A stretch of 64,000 nt of DNA from Comamonadaceae bacterium (GCA_947374535.1 CANCCJ010000006.1:8522-72521); one strand, 5' to 3'; shown: positions 25,367-34,986, counted from the stretch's first letter. The notes: a model not told the origin generated them from the letters alone. Numbers and translations: made by a program.

Positions 25367-26558
25367 GAGACAAATCCTGTGGCGTTTGACGTGGGCCTTG
25401 ATTGTAGGAAGCCTGGTTGCCTGCAGCACGCCACGTCGTGCGCCCGTGAGCGACTACGCCCGCACCTACCCCGCTGCGCGTGTGCCTGCGGATGCCCCAC
25501 GTGCAAGTGGCACTTTGGCGGGAATGCCTGGCACGCCGAGTCCGCAGCAAAGTTTTCGCAGCCGTTGGGTGGCGGCTTCGTGGCGAGATGTGCCGGGTTG
25601 GCAAAGCGACGAGTTGCAAGACGCGTGGAATGCTTGGCTACAAAATTGTGAACGTCCCGGCCCTTTGTTTGCACCGCTGTGCAAAGACGTGCGCCAACTC
25701 ATGTTGGCTAGCGACGATGACCGCCGCATGTGGATGATGAGCAACTTACAGCCCTACCGTGTCGAGTCGCTTGACGGTGCCGCCGATGGTTTGCTCACCG
25801 GTTATTACGAGCCCTTGTTTGATGCGTCTGCGCAAATGCGCCCCGGCTTTGAAGTGCCCTTGTACGCTCCGCCCGATGGTTTGGCCGAGGTGCGTCGAAC
25901 GGGCCGTGCGTGGTTCAGCCGCCAAGAGATTGACACCAATGGCCAAGCCCGCGATGCCTTGCGTGGCCGCGAAGTGACGTGGCTGGCCGACCCGATTGAT
26001 GCGCTGGTACTGCACATCCAAGGCTCAGGCCGTGTGCGCATCGCCAACCCCGATGGCAGTATGCGCATCGTGCGCTTGGCGTTCGCGGGCTCCAACGAAC
26101 AGCCTTATCAAAGCGTGGGCCGATGGTTGCTAGACCGTGGCTTGATTCGCGATGCGTCATGGCCCGGCATCAAAGCGTGGATCGTCAGCACACAGCAAAC
26201 CAACCCGCGTTTGGTGCAAGAGATGCTTTGGAGCAACCCTCGCTATGTGTTCTTCCGCGAAGAGGCGCGCACCACAACAGATGCCGACCTCGGGCCACGC
26301 GGTGCGCAAGGCGTCCCCCTCACGGCGGGTCGCTCGATTGCGGTGGACAAAGACGCCATACCCTATGGCACGCCGGTGTGGTTAGCCAGTGCTGGCCCGA
26401 ACGCCAATTTGCAACGCCTGGTGTTTGCGCAAGACACAGGCAGCGCCATCGTGGGCGCGGTGCGTGCGGATTACTTTGCAGGCACGGGGCCAGAGGCGGG
26501 TGACTTTGCGGGCCGCATGAAGCAAGGCTTGCGCTTGTGGGTCTTGTGGCCGAAGTGA
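25365..26558 (+). CDS. mltA: membrane-bound lytic murein transglycosylase A
   Basis: Outer-membrane lipoprotein that cleaves peptidoglycan glycan strands, forming 1,6-anhydromuropeptides. I chose ATG 25365, giving 397 residues, because it begins a clean lipoprotein signal (LIVGSLVAC lipobox, Cys20). MltA hallmarks are DGLLTGYYEPLFDAS, IDALVLHIQGSGRV and the 3D-like C-terminal domain with QDTGSAIVGAVRADYFAGTG, where the catalytic Asp lies. A longer upstream reading would cross the opposite small gene and lacks a signal peptide. It is followed after 4 bp by a conserved hypothetical gene. Confidence 0.95.
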   Translation: MRQILWRLTWALIVGSLVACSTPRRAPVSDYARTYPAARVPADAPRASGTLAGMPGTPSPQQSFRSRWVAASWRDVPGWQSDELQDAWNAWLQNCERPGPLFAPLCKDVRQLMLASDDDRRMWMMSNLQPYRVESLDGAADGLLTGYYEPLFDASAQMRPGFEVPLYAPPDGLAEVRRTGRAWFSRQEIDTNGQARDALRGREVTWLADPIDALVLHIQGSGRVRIANPDGSMRIVRLAFAGSNEQPYQSVGRWLLDRGLIRDASWPGIKAWIVSTQQTNPRLVQEMLWSNPRYVFFREEARTTTDADLGPRGAQGVPLTAGRSIAVDKDAIPYGTPVWLASAGPNANLQRLVFAQDTGSAIVGAVRADYFAGTGPEAGDFAGRMKQGLRLWVLWPK

Positions 26559-26562
26559 CGCG

Positions 26563-27078
26563 ATGAGCATCAAGCAATTCAATGGCGAATGGGTGTGCCA
26601 ACAAGACCGTGTCTTGTTTCGTTTCAACACCAGTGAGGACCAAGAGTTCAGCTTTTGGCTCACGCGGTTTGTGCTCAAAGGTTTGATTCAAGGCGCGCAG
26701 CAGGTGACGGTGAAGGCCCTAGAGCAAGCGCACACGCCGCAAGTGGCGCAGGTCTTGCAATCGTTCCAACAAGAATCTGTGATGCAGCAGCTCAACTTTG
26801 AAGAGACCTTTCAAGAAGCCAAAGAAAAGCCCATGGGCGATGCACCCTTGTTGGTCACCGGCTTGTCCTTGAACCAAGAAGGTGAGGTGGTGACGATCAA
26901 GTTTGATTTAGAGGCGGATCGCGCTGTGCAGGTGCAGATGAGCCCTGCGGTCTTGCAGGTCATGCTGGCGCTGTTGGACAAACTTCAAGCCGTTGCGCAG
27001 TGGGGTGTTGGTTTGGGTTCGGTTGATTCCCACGATGTCAACATTTCAACGCCAAGCGTGTCGACTTTGATGCACTGA
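26563..27078 (+). CDS. conserved hypothetical protein downstream of mltA
   Basis: A 171-residue soluble protein of unknown function, beginning 4 bp after mltA and so probably in the same transcript. It has no signal peptide or membrane span. The N-terminus (FNGEWVCQQDRVLFRFNTSEDQEFSFWLTRFV) looks like a small beta-rich domain, followed by a glutamine-rich helix. Comparable proteins occur in other Burkholderiales beside mltA or 2-oxoacid oxidoreductase genes as far as I recall, but no function is attached to them. Confidence 0.8.
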   Translation: MSIKQFNGEWVCQQDRVLFRFNTSEDQEFSFWLTRFVLKGLIQGAQQVTVKALEQAHTPQVAQVLQSFQQESVMQQLNFEETFQEAKEKPMGDAPLLVTGLSLNQEGEVVTIKFDLEADRAVQVQMSPAVLQVMLALLDKLQAVAQWGVGLGSVDSHDVNISTPSVSTLMH

Positions 27079-27169
27079 ACTGCGGGAAGACCATGACCCG
27101 TAGGTGTCATGTGTTGGATGCCAACTAGGCCTAAACTTTGACAACGCCAGTCATTGAACGGAGCCAACC

Positions 27170-30100
27170 ATGAACGCCCCCTTGCCCGAGCACATTCGCC
27201 GCGCCCTCGATGCCGTGACGCTGGACGACAAATACAGCCTTGATGTGGGTCGTGCGTTCATGAGCGGCGTGCAAGCCTTGGTCAAGCTGCCCATGCTGCA
27301 GCGCCAACGCGACGCGATGCAAGGCAAAAATACCGCAGGTTTTATCAGCGGCTATCGCGGCTCTCCCCTTGGCACGTATGACCAGGCTTTGTGGAAAGCC
27401 AAGCCTTATCTGCAAGCGCAACACATAGTCTTTCAACCGGGTGTGAACGAAGAGCTGGCGGCTACGGCCTTGTGGGGCACGCAGCAACTCGGATTTGCAC
27501 CTGCGGGCAGCAACAAGTTTGATGGTGTGTTTGGCATTTGGTACGGCAAGGGCCCGGGCGTGGACCGGTGCTCGGATGTGTTCAAGCACGCCAACATGGC
27601 GGGCACCACGGCATGGGGCGGTGTGCTGGCCGTGGCGGGCGATGACCATGTGGCCAAGAGTTCGACTGCCGCACACCAAAGTGACCACATTTTCAAAGCC
27701 TGTGGCACGCCCGTGTTCTTTCCCAGCAGCGTGCAAGAAATTTTGGACTTGGGTTTACACGCCATCGCCATGAGTCGCTTCAGCGGCGTGTGGTCGGGCA
27801 TGAAAACGATTCAAGAAATTGTGGAGTCAAGTACTACCGCGGTGATTGACCCCGAGCGGGTGAACATCGTCATGCCTGAGTTCGATATGCCGGCCGGTGG
27901 CCTGCACATTCGCTGGCCCGACACCGCGCTCGAGCAAGAGGCGCGCTTGTTTGACTACAAATGGTACGCAGCCCTCGCCTACGTACGCGCCAACCGTTTG
28001 AACCATAACGTGATTGAAGGTCCGAATGACAGATTGGGTTTGATCGCCAGTGGCAAAGCGTTCAACGACACCCGTCAAGCCCTGCTCGACTTGGGGTTGG
28101 ACGACGCCACCTGTCGCCGCCTTGGTATTCGCTTGCACAAAGTGGCCGTGGTGTGGCCGCTAGAGGCGCAGCTCACACGCGAGTTTGCCAGCGGCTTGCA
28201 AGAGATTTTGGTGATCGAGGAAAAGCGCCAAGTCATTGAGTACCAACTGAAAGAAGAGTTGTACAACTGGCGCGCCGATGTGCGGCCCAATGTGTTGGGC
28301 AAGTTCAACGACATGGGCGCGAGCCAAGGACATGAAAACCCTTTCGGAGGTGGCGGCGAATGGTCCATGCCCAACCCCAGTGCCAACACTTTGCTCCGCG
28401 CGAATGCCGATTTGAATCCCGCCCTGATAGCCAAAGCCATTGCGCAGCGCGTGCTCAAGCTGGGTGTGGACGCGGACACCACGACACGCATTCACGCGCA
28501 GTTGGCCATCATCAGCGCCAAAGAACAGGCCATGACAGAGGTCACGTTGAAGGCAGATCGTCAGCCTTGGTTCTGCTCGGGCTGCCCGCACAACACCTCC
28601 ACCAAAGTGCCAGAAGGCTCGCGTGCCATGGCGGGCATTGGTTGCCATTTCATGGTGTTGTGGATGGACCGCGACACGCACGGTTTCACACAAATGGGCG
28701 GCGAAGGCGTGCCGTGGGTGGGTCAGCAACCGTTTGTGAACGAGCAGCACATGTTTGCCAACTTGGGCGACGGCACTTACTTCCACAGCGGCATCTTGGC
28801 CATTCGCCAAAGCATTGCGGCGGGCGTGAACATCACCTACAAAATTTTGTACAACGATGCGGTGGCCATGACGGGCGGCCAGCCCGTGGGCGAACGGGCT
28901 GGCGTTGCAGGCAGCTTGGCAGCTTCGGGCCATACCGTGTTGCAAATTGCACAAAGCATGAAAGCCGAAGGCGCGCAGCGCATCACCGTGGTGACGGACG
29001 AGCCAGAAAAATATGAAGGCGCCGGCTTGGTCGACGGCGTGGCTGTGTTTCACCGCGACGAGCTAGACCGCATCCAACGTGAGATGCGCGAGATCAAAGG
29101 CTGCACCGTCATCATCTACGACCAAACCTGTGCCACCGAAAAACGCCGCCGTCGCAAACGCGGCACGATGGTCGATCCTGCGGTGCGTGTGGTGATCAAC
29201 GAACTGGTGTGCGAAGGCTGTGGCGACTGTGGCGTGCAAAGCAACTGCTTGAGCGTGGAGCCACTTGAAACCGAATTTGGCCGCAAGCGCACCATCAACC
29301 AAAGCACCTGCAACAAAGACATGAGTTGCTTGAAAGGCTTTTGCCCCAGCTTCGTCACTGTCGAAGGTGGCAGTTTGAAGAAAAAAGCCAAAGGCGTGTC
29401 GCGCATCGCGTTGCCAGCGCTGGAGTTGCCTGAGCCCATACTGCCGGATACCACCCAAGCGTGGGGCATGGTGGTGGCGGGTGTGGGCGGCACAGGCGTC
29501 ATCACCATCGGCCAGTTGCTGGGCATGGCCGCGCACATCGAAGGCAAAGGCATCGTCACGCAAGATGCGGCGGGGCTCGCGCAAAAAGGCGGCGCCACCT
29601 GGAGCCATGTGCTGATTGCCAACCGTCAAGACGACATTCGCACCACGCGCGTTGGCATGGCGGCAGCAGACCTCGTCATCGGTTGCGACCCCATCGTGGT
29701 GGCGGGGAAAGAAACCTTGCAACGCATGCGCGCCGGTCGCACGCATGTGGCACTCAACGCGCACAGCGCACCTACAGCGGCTTTTGTGCACAACGCCAAC
29801 TGGCAGAACCCCGGCGACGAATGCCTGGCTGAAATCATGCACACCGTAGGCCCAGAAGGCGTGAGTGCCTTTGATGCTGATCGGGTGGCCACGCAGGTGC
29901 TGGGCGACAGCATTTTTGTAAACCCCATGATCTTGGGCTTTGCATGGCAAAAGGGCTGGGTGCCTTTGGGTCATGAGGCTTTGATGCGTGCCATGGAGCT
30001 CAACGACATGGCCGTGGCACAAAACCAAGCGGCCTTCACATGGGGGCGTCACTGCGCCGCGCATGGGGAGGCGGTACAGGCCCTGCTCGCGCCAGAGCAA

Positions 30101-30772
30101 GTGGTGCAGTTTCACAAGCCAGAGGGCCTAGATGCAGTCGTTGCCAAACGCGTAGCTTTTCTTACCGATTACCAAAATGCGGCTTACGCTAAACGCTACC
30201 TTGCGGTAGTCGAACGTGTGCGCGAGGCCGAAGCTGCGCTGCACAAAACCACACTCACCGAAGCCGTGGCGCGCAACCTGTTCAAACTCATGGCCTACAA
30301 GGATGAGTACGAAGTTGCGCGTTTGCACACCGATAAGGCTTTCTTGCAAAAGATCAACGGCATGTTTGAAGGTGACTTCACGCTGAATTACCACTTGGCT
30401 CCACCACTCATTGCCAAGGTCAACGCCAAAGGCGAGTTGCAAAAGCAAAAGTTTGGGCCGCTCATGCTCATGGGTTTTAAAGTGCTCAAGCACTTCAAGC
30501 GGTTCAGAGGCACTGCCTTCGACGTGTTTGGTTACACGCACGAGCGACGCACAGAGCGGGGCTTGGTCGATGAATACCAAGCCTGCATGGACCAAGTGAT
30601 CGCCATGCTCAACATCAGCAACCATTCACTTGCCGTAGAGATTGCCCGTGTACCCGAACAGATCAAAGGCTTTGGTCATGTGAAAGCGCGCAACCTCAAT
30701 GCAGCGAGAGAGAAGTGGACACAGTTGCTAGATAGATGGCGCATCAGCACTTTTGTCACCGCGTTGCCTTAA
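27170..30772 (+). CDS. fused indolepyruvate ferredoxin oxidoreductase (2-oxoacid:acceptor oxidoreductase)
   Basis: A 1200-residue enzyme that oxidatively decarboxylates aryl- or branched-chain 2-oxoacids to acyl-CoA, with thiamine diphosphate and Fe-S clusters. The order is: a pyrimidine-type N-terminal part (GFISGYRGSPLGTYD), a central thiamine diphosphate domain (CSGCPHNTSTKVPEGS, GDGTYFHSGILAIRQ), a cysteine-rich region (CEGCGDCGVQSNC, CNKDMSCLKGFCPSF), and the gamma-type C-terminal part (GVGGTGVITIGQLLGMAAHIEG). The fusion of IorA- and IorB-like parts is the usual proteobacterial form. The electron acceptor is not shown here. A short leader of 91 bp separates it from the previous gene. 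Confidence 0.93.
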   Translation: MNAPLPEHIRRALDAVTLDDKYSLDVGRAFMSGVQALVKLPMLQRQRDAMQGKNTAGFISGYRGSPLGTYDQALWKAKPYLQAQHIVFQPGVNEELAATALWGTQQLGFAPAGSNKFDGVFGIWYGKGPGVDRCSDVFKHANMAGTTAWGGVLAVAGDDHVAKSSTAAHQSDHIFKACGTPVFFPSSVQEILDLGLHAIAMSRFSGVWSGMKTIQEIVESSTTAVIDPERVNIVMPEFDMPAGGLHIRWPDTALEQEARLFDYKWYAALAYVRANRLNHNVIEGPNDRLGLIASGKAFNDTRQALLDLGLDDATCRRLGIRLHKVAVVWPLEAQLTREFASGLQEILVIEEKRQVIEYQLKEELYNWRADVRPNVLGKFNDMGASQGHENPFGGGGEWSMPNPSANTLLRANADLNPALIAKAIAQRVLKLGVDADTTTRIHAQLAIISAKEQAMTEVTLKADRQPWFCSGCPHNTSTKVPEGSRAMAGIGCHFMVLWMDRDTHGFTQMGGEGVPWVGQQPFVNEQHMFANLGDGTYFHSGILAIRQSIAAGVNITYKILYNDAVAMTGGQPVGERAGVAGSLAASGHTVLQIAQSMKAEGAQRITVVTDEPEKYEGAGLVDGVAVFHRDELDRIQREMREIKGCTVIIYDQTCATEKRRRRKRGTMVDPAVRVVINELVCEGCGDCGVQSNCLSVEPLETEFGRKRTINQSTCNKDMSCLKGFCPSFVTVEGGSLKKKAKGVSRIALPALELPEPILPDTTQAWGMVVAGVGGTGVITIGQLLGMAAHIEGKGIVTQDAAGLAQKGGATWSHVLIANRQDDIRTTRVGMAAADLVIGCDPIVVAGKETLQRMRAGRTHVALNAHSAPTAAFVHNANWQNPGDECLAEIMHTVGPEGVSAFDADRVATQVLGDSIFVNPMILGFAWQKGWVPLGHEALMRAMELNDMAVAQNQAAFTWGRHCAAHGEAVQALLAPEQVVQFHKPEGLDAVVAKRVAFLTDYQNAAYAKRYLAVVERVREAEAALHKTTLTEAVARNLFKLMAYKDEYEVARLHTDKAFLQKINGMFEGDFTLNYHLAPPLIAKVNAKGELQKQKFGPLMLMGFKVLKHFKRFRGTAFDVFGYTHERRTERGLVDEYQACMDQVIAMLNISNHSLAVEIARVPEQIKGFGHVKARNLNAAREKWTQLLDRWRISTFVTALP

Positions 30773-30794
30773 CAAAGGCTTAGAACGAGAAGCG

Positions 30795-31013
30795 TTACTC
30801 CGCCTCTTGAACGCCCCATTTGATTCGGGCCCACAACCGTTCATGTCCAAAATAAGCAATAGTCGTGTAAAGGTTGCTGGCAACCACGAATCCAAGTGCG
30901 ATCTTCGCTGTCCTTGTGAAGAGGTAGATGGCTGTGAAGTCAAAAACCATGATCACAAGGCGGTACGTCAGCGCTTTGATCACTGATCGAGTAACGAGTT
31001 CAGTTTGGTGCAT
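30795..31013 (-). CDS. DUF2061 small membrane protein
   Basis: A 72-residue membrane protein with two predicted spans around ALTYRLVIMVFDFTAIYLF and IALGFVVASNLYTTIAYFGHERLW. The RSVIKALTYRLV opening and the GHERLW ending are typical of DUF2061, a family of unknown function sometimes fused to or beside sulfate-adenylylation genes. The gene lies between the convergent oxidoreductase and the divergent yajC. Confidence 0.85.
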   Translation of the reverse strand: MHQTELVTRSVIKALTYRLVIMVFDFTAIYLFTRTAKIALGFVVASNLYTTIAYFGHERLWARIKWGVQEAE

Positions 31014-31065
31014 GACGAACCTCTGGGTGACTCAATGTTGCTGTGGTCTCAAATTATCTTGCAGT

Positions 31066-31163
31066 AACCATGGCAAAGCCCCATGGTTTGGCTGCAAGGG
31101 CGCGGACTAACCAGCCGCATACAATCCGCAATTGGTCTGCTGGGGCGTTTTGCACCCCAGCAG
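31066..31163. repeat. two inverted repeats in the yajC upstream region
   Basis: AACCATGG (31066-31073) and CCATGGTT (31081-31088) flank a 7-base loop. CTGCTGGGG (31137-31145) and CCCCAGCAG (31155-31163) flank a 9-base loop. Both have perfect arms. The second would form a strong hairpin about 25 bases before the yajC start codon; no T-run follows it, so it is not a typical terminator. Between the two is a TACAAT that could be a -10 element. Confidence 0.5.
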
Positions 31164-31188
31164 CAGTCCCTCAATTTGGAGTTTGACC

Positions 31189-31518
31189 GTGTTGATTTCT
31201 TCTGCTTTTGCCCAAACCGCTCCTGCCGCTGCTGCAGGCAACGACATCATGTCTTCTCTCCAAGGCATGCTGCCTTTGGTGTTGATGTTTGTGGTGTTGT
31301 ATTTCGTGATGATTCGCCCACAAATGAAGCGTCAAAAAGAACACAAAGCCATGATCGAAGCCATCGCCAAAGGCGACGAAGTGGCCACCGCCGGCGGCTT
31401 GCTTGGCAAGGTGACCAAGTTGGCTGAAGGCACTGTGAGCTTGGAAATCGCTGCTGGTGTTGAAGTGCAAGTGCAGCGCCAAGCTGTGGTGCAAGTTCTG
31501 CCCAAAGGCTCTGTTTAA
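31189..31518 (+). CDS. yajC: preprotein translocase subunit YajC
   Basis: Accessory inner-membrane subunit of the Sec translocon, associated with SecD and SecF. The GTG at 31189 (GGAG seven bases upstream) gives a 109-residue protein; the upstream reading frame lacks a ribosome site. One membrane span (LVLMFVVLYFVMIRPQMKRQKEH) is followed by the conserved GDEVATAGGLLGKV and a beta-rich tail. It is 27 bp before secD. The tgt gene that often precedes yajC is not here. Confidence 0.95.
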   Translation: MLISSAFAQTAPAAAAGNDIMSSLQGMLPLVLMFVVLYFVMIRPQMKRQKEHKAMIEAIAKGDEVATAGGLLGKVTKLAEGTVSLEIAAGVEVQVQRQAVVQVLPKGSV

Positions 31519-31545
31519 TACGTAGCAACTGACGACGAAGCGATC

Positions 31546-33399
31546 ATGAACCGTTACCCCCTTTGGAAGTACGCGATCATCGTGATCGCTTTGGTTGTCG
31601 GCAGCCTCTACACGCTGCCTAACTTTTTTGGCGAAGCGCCTGCGGTGCAGGTGTCGGCGGCCAAGTCCTCGGTCAAGGTGGATGCTGCCGTGCAAGAGCG
31701 CGTGCAAGCGGCTTTGGCAGCGGCCAAGCTCACGCCCGAGGTGTTGACTTTGGACAACGGCTCGCTCAAAGCGCGCTTTGACAACACCGACAGCCAGCTC
31801 AAAGCCAAGGACGCGATCCAGCAGGCCTTGGTGCCCGATGCCAACGATGCCTCGTATGTGGTGGCCTTAAATTTGTTGGCCCGTTCTCCCGCTTGGCTGT
31901 CTGCCTTGCACGCAGCGCCCATGTATTTGGGTTTGGACTTGCGTGGTGGCGTGCACTTCATGTTGCAAGTGGACATGCCTGCTGCATTGACCAAGAAGGC
32001 CGAATCGTTGGCCGGTGACATTCGCACGGGTTTGCGCGAGAAAAACGTGCGTCACAGCGGTATTACCCGCAACAACCAAACCATCGAGATTCGTTTCCGC
32101 GATATGGAAACCCTCGAAGCTGCGCAACGCGTGATTCAAGACCAGTTCTTGGACTTGCAAACGACCAGCGCGCCCGATGGCTCCGATTTCAAGCTTACCG
32201 CGGTGATCAACCCCGTTGCCGCTAAGCGCGTGCAAGAGCAAGCGATCAAGCAAAACATCACCACCTTGCACAACCGAATTAACGAACTCGGCGTGGCCGA
32301 ACCTGTGATTCAACAGCAAGGCACTGACCGCATCGTGGTGCAACTGCCTGGCGTGCAAGACACCGCCAAGGCCAAAGACATTTTGGGTCGCACCGCGACG
32401 CTGGAAATTCGCATGGTGGACGACAGCGCCGAAGCCCGCTCCGCTGAGTTTGGCAACGGCCCTGTGCCGTTTGGCACCGAGCGCTTTCTTGAGCGCAGCG
32501 GCCAAGCGGTGATCGTGAAAAAACAAGTCATCTTGACCGGTGAAAACCTCACCGATGCACAACCCGGCTTTGACACCCAAAACCAAGAAGCGGCTGTGCA
32601 TCTGACGCTCGACGCTAAGGGCGCGCGCATCTTCAAAGACGTGACGCGTGAAAGTGTGGGCAAGCGCATGGCTATTTTGTTGTTTGAAAAAGGCAAGGGC
32701 GAAGTCGTCACTGCGCCCGTCATTCGCAGCGAAATCGGCGGTGGCCGCGTGCAAATTTCTGGCCGCATGAGCACCGTGGAAGCCAATGACACGGCGTTGT
32801 TGTTGCGCGCTGGTTCGCTTGCCGCGCCGATGGAAATCATCGAAGAACGCACCATTGGCCCAAGCCTCGGTGCTGAAAATATCGCCAAAGGTTTTGACTC
32901 CGTCACTTGGGGCTTTGTGGCCGTGACCGCTTTCATGTGTATCTACTACATGTTGTTCGGCGTGTTCTCTAGCGTGTCGCTGGCGGTGAACTTGCTGCTG
33001 TTGGTGGCTGTGCTCTCCATGTTGCAAGCCACCCTCACCCTGCCCGGTATGGCTGCGATGGCCTTGGTGTTGGGTATGGCGATTGACGCCAACGTGTTGA
33101 TCAACGAGCGCGTGCGCGAAGAGTTGCGCAATGGGGCGTCGCCACAGTCAGCGATTCATGCGGGCTATGACCGTGCTTGGGCGACCATCCTTGACTCCAA
33201 CGTCACGACCCTGATTGCTGGCTTGGCCCTGTTGGCCTTTGGCTCTGGCCCTGTGCGCGGCTTTGCCGTGGTGCATTGCTTGGGTATTTTGACCAGCATG
33301 TTCTCTGCGGTGTTCTTCTCGCGTGGCTTAGTCAACGTTTGGTATGGCCGCAAGAAGAAATTGCAAAGCGTGTCTATCGGCACCGTGTGGCGCGCTTAA
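31546..33399 (+). CDS. secD: protein translocase subunit SecD
   Basis: Inner-membrane RND-type subunit that uses the proton gradient to help pull exported proteins through SecYEG. The 617-residue protein has an N-terminal span (YAIIVIALVVGSLYTLPNFF), the motif GLDLRGGVHFMLQVD, a long periplasmic domain, and five C-terminal spans with ALVLGMAIDANVLINERVREELR (the conserved Asp in the fourth-span region). The C-terminal spans pair with those of SecF. A short 27-bp gap separates it from secF. Confidence 0.97.
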   Translation: MNRYPLWKYAIIVIALVVGSLYTLPNFFGEAPAVQVSAAKSSVKVDAAVQERVQAALAAAKLTPEVLTLDNGSLKARFDNTDSQLKAKDAIQQALVPDANDASYVVALNLLARSPAWLSALHAAPMYLGLDLRGGVHFMLQVDMPAALTKKAESLAGDIRTGLREKNVRHSGITRNNQTIEIRFRDMETLEAAQRVIQDQFLDLQTTSAPDGSDFKLTAVINPVAAKRVQEQAIKQNITTLHNRINELGVAEPVIQQQGTDRIVVQLPGVQDTAKAKDILGRTATLEIRMVDDSAEARSAEFGNGPVPFGTERFLERSGQAVIVKKQVILTGENLTDAQPGFDTQNQEAAVHLTLDAKGARIFKDVTRESVGKRMAILLFEKGKGEVVTAPVIRSEIGGGRVQISGRMSTVEANDTALLLRAGSLAAPMEIIEERTIGPSLGAENIAKGFDSVTWGFVAVTAFMCIYYMLFGVFSSVSLAVNLLLLVAVLSMLQATLTLPGMAAMALVLGMAIDANVLINERVREELRNGASPQSAIHAGYDRAWATILDSNVTTLIAGLALLAFGSGPVRGFAVVHCLGILTSMFSAVFFSRGLVNVWYGRKKKLQSVSIGTVWRA

Positions 33400-33426
33400 G
33401 CGCAGCGACAAGAAAGAAATTGAGCC

Positions 33427-34380
33427 ATGGAATTTTTCAAGATCCGTAAAGACATCCCGTTCATGAAGAACGCGATTGCGTTCAACGCCATCTCGTTCAT
33501 CACGTTTGTGGCCGCGGTGTTCTTCTTGTTCAGCCGAGGTTTGCACCTGTCGGTCGAGTTCACGGGCGGCACGCTGATGGAAGTTAGCTACAGCCAACCC
33601 GCCGATCTCAACGCCGTGCGCGACCAAATCGCCAAGCTCGGTTTCTCCGACGTGCAAGTGCAAAACTTTGGCACCGCACGCGATGTGATGATTCGCATGC
33701 CTGCGGTCAAGGGTCAAAGCTCCGCGCAGCAAAGCGAACAAGTGCTGACCGCACTCAAGGCGACAGACGCCAATGTGCAACTGCGCCGAACCGAATTTGT
33801 GGGCCCACAAGTGGGCGACGAATTGGCGGCTGACGGCCTGAAGGCTTTGGCCTTTGTGGTGGTGGGCATCATGATTTATTTGGCCATGCGCTTCGAGTGG
33901 AAGTTCGCTGTAGCCGCCATCATTGCGAACTTGCATGACGTGGTCATCATCTTGGGATTCTTTGCGTTCTTTCAGTGGGAGTTCTCGTTGCCTGTGCTCG
34001 CTGCCGTGCTCGCGGTGTTGGGCTACTCCGTCAACGAATCCGTTGTGATTTTTGACCGTATCCGCGAAAACTTCCGTCGTTATCGCAAGATGCACACGGT
34101 CGAAATCATCGACAACGCCATCACCTCCACTATCAGCCGCACCATCATCACCCACGGTTGTACGCAGCTCATGGTGTTGTCGATGTTGCTGTTCGGTGGC
34201 GCCACGCTGCACTACTTTGCGCTGGCGCTGACCATCGGCATTTGCTTTGGTATTTACTCATCCGTGTTCGTGGCTGCGGCCATTGCGATGTGGTTGGGCA
34301 TTCGCCGGGATGACCTGATCAAGCACACCACCAAGGTGGCCGGTGATCCTGACGACGAGAATTCGGGCGCTGTCGTTTAG
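33427..34380 (+). CDS. secF: protein translocase subunit SecF
   Basis: Partner of SecD in proton-driven protein export. The 317-residue protein starts at an ATG a few bases after TTGAGCC; the frame begins MEFFKIRKDIPFMK. It has six spans; SVEFTGGTLMEVSY is the SecF version of the DLRGG motif, and YSVNESVVIFDRIRENFRRYR holds the conserved Asp of the channel region. The strong terminator just after the stop ends the yajC-secD-secF unit. Confidence 0.97.
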   Translation: MEFFKIRKDIPFMKNAIAFNAISFITFVAAVFFLFSRGLHLSVEFTGGTLMEVSYSQPADLNAVRDQIAKLGFSDVQVQNFGTARDVMIRMPAVKGQSSAQQSEQVLTALKATDANVQLRRTEFVGPQVGDELAADGLKALAFVVVGIMIYLAMRFEWKFAVAAIIANLHDVVIILGFFAFFQWEFSLPVLAAVLAVLGYSVNESVVIFDRIRENFRRYRKMHTVEIIDNAITSTISRTIITHGCTQLMVLSMLLFGGATLHYFALALTIGICFGIYSSVFVAAAIAMWLGIRRDDLIKHTTKVAGDPDDENSGAVV

Positions 34381-34400
34381 GCCTAGATGCTTCAAATGGA

Positions 34401-34427
34401 AAAGCCGGTTTGCGAACCGGCTTTTTT
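34401..34427 (+). terminator. rho-independent terminator of yajC-secD-secF
   Basis: Perfect arms AAAGCCGGTT and AACCGGCTTT around a TGCG tetraloop, running into TTTTTT. It lies 20 bp after the secF stop. The A-run on the left means it could also act on the convergent smg transcript. Confidence 0.92.
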
Positions 34428-34446
34428 GTGTCTTGGCGAATCGTGA

Positions 34447-34929
34447 TTAGTGCGCTACGCGATGGGGAGCGTCACACAGCTCATCCAGCACCAAAGCGTC
34501 GGGCTCTAGGCCGATGCTCCAGTACACCATGAGCACGATGATTTTGAGGTCGTTCAAATCCATGGGGTGGCCGGGGATGGCCATGGCGCGGTCGAGCACG
34601 ATTTCGCGCATGTGAGGCGACAGCACATCGGCGGATTCAAGGAAGTTGATGAAACCCAAGCAGGCCGCACCCAAGTGGTCTTGCTCAGCCACCGAGTAAA
34701 CGCGCATGCTGTGTGCGGATTCGGTGTGGTGTTCGCGCTTGGCTTGGCTGATGTCGATCAGCTCGGTTTTGTGCGATGCCAAGTTGAGCTCGTCGAGCCA
34801 CGACAAAGCTTGTTGGATGTCATCTACTTCAAAACCCGCAGCGCTGAGTTTGCGGCCCAGCTGCTCTAGCTCGGGACACGCATCGCCTCGCCAGTAGTTT
34901 TCATAGACGAATACGAGCACTTCAAACAT
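34447..34929 (-). CDS. smg: Smg family protein (DUF494)
   Basis: A 160-residue protein of the Smg/DUF494 family, starting at ATG 34929 (MFEVLVFVYENYW, the family N-terminus); an upstream ATG at 34944 adds five residues. Further family marks are LSAAGFEVDDIQQALSWLDEL and DLKIIVLMVYWSIG near the C-terminus. The function is not established; it is nearly always next to dprA, as here, where it follows by 57 bp on the same strand. Confidence 0.95.
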   Translation of the reverse strand: MFEVLVFVYENYWRGDACPELEQLGRKLSAAGFEVDDIQQALSWLDELNLASHKTELIDISQAKREHHTESAHSMRVYSVAEQDHLGAACLGFINFLESADVLSPHMREIVLDRAMAIPGHPMDLNDLKIIVLMVYWSIGLEPDALVLDELCDAPHRVAH

Positions 34930-34986
34930 GGATCCAATGTACATGGTTTTTATGTCATCACTTTTGATGAATGTCAGTGTTCTCTC

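Noticed and set aside
28160..30115. Two long minus-strand frames (297 and 350 codons) inside the 2-oxoacid oxidoreductase gene
   Set aside because: Both are antisense to a well-conserved enzyme; the translations are His/Ala/Cys-rich low-order sequence with no signal or motif.
31867..33027. 386-codon minus-strand frame inside secD
   Set aside because: Antisense to secD, with His- and Gln-rich composition and no family features; it reflects G+C-driven codon bias of the real gene.
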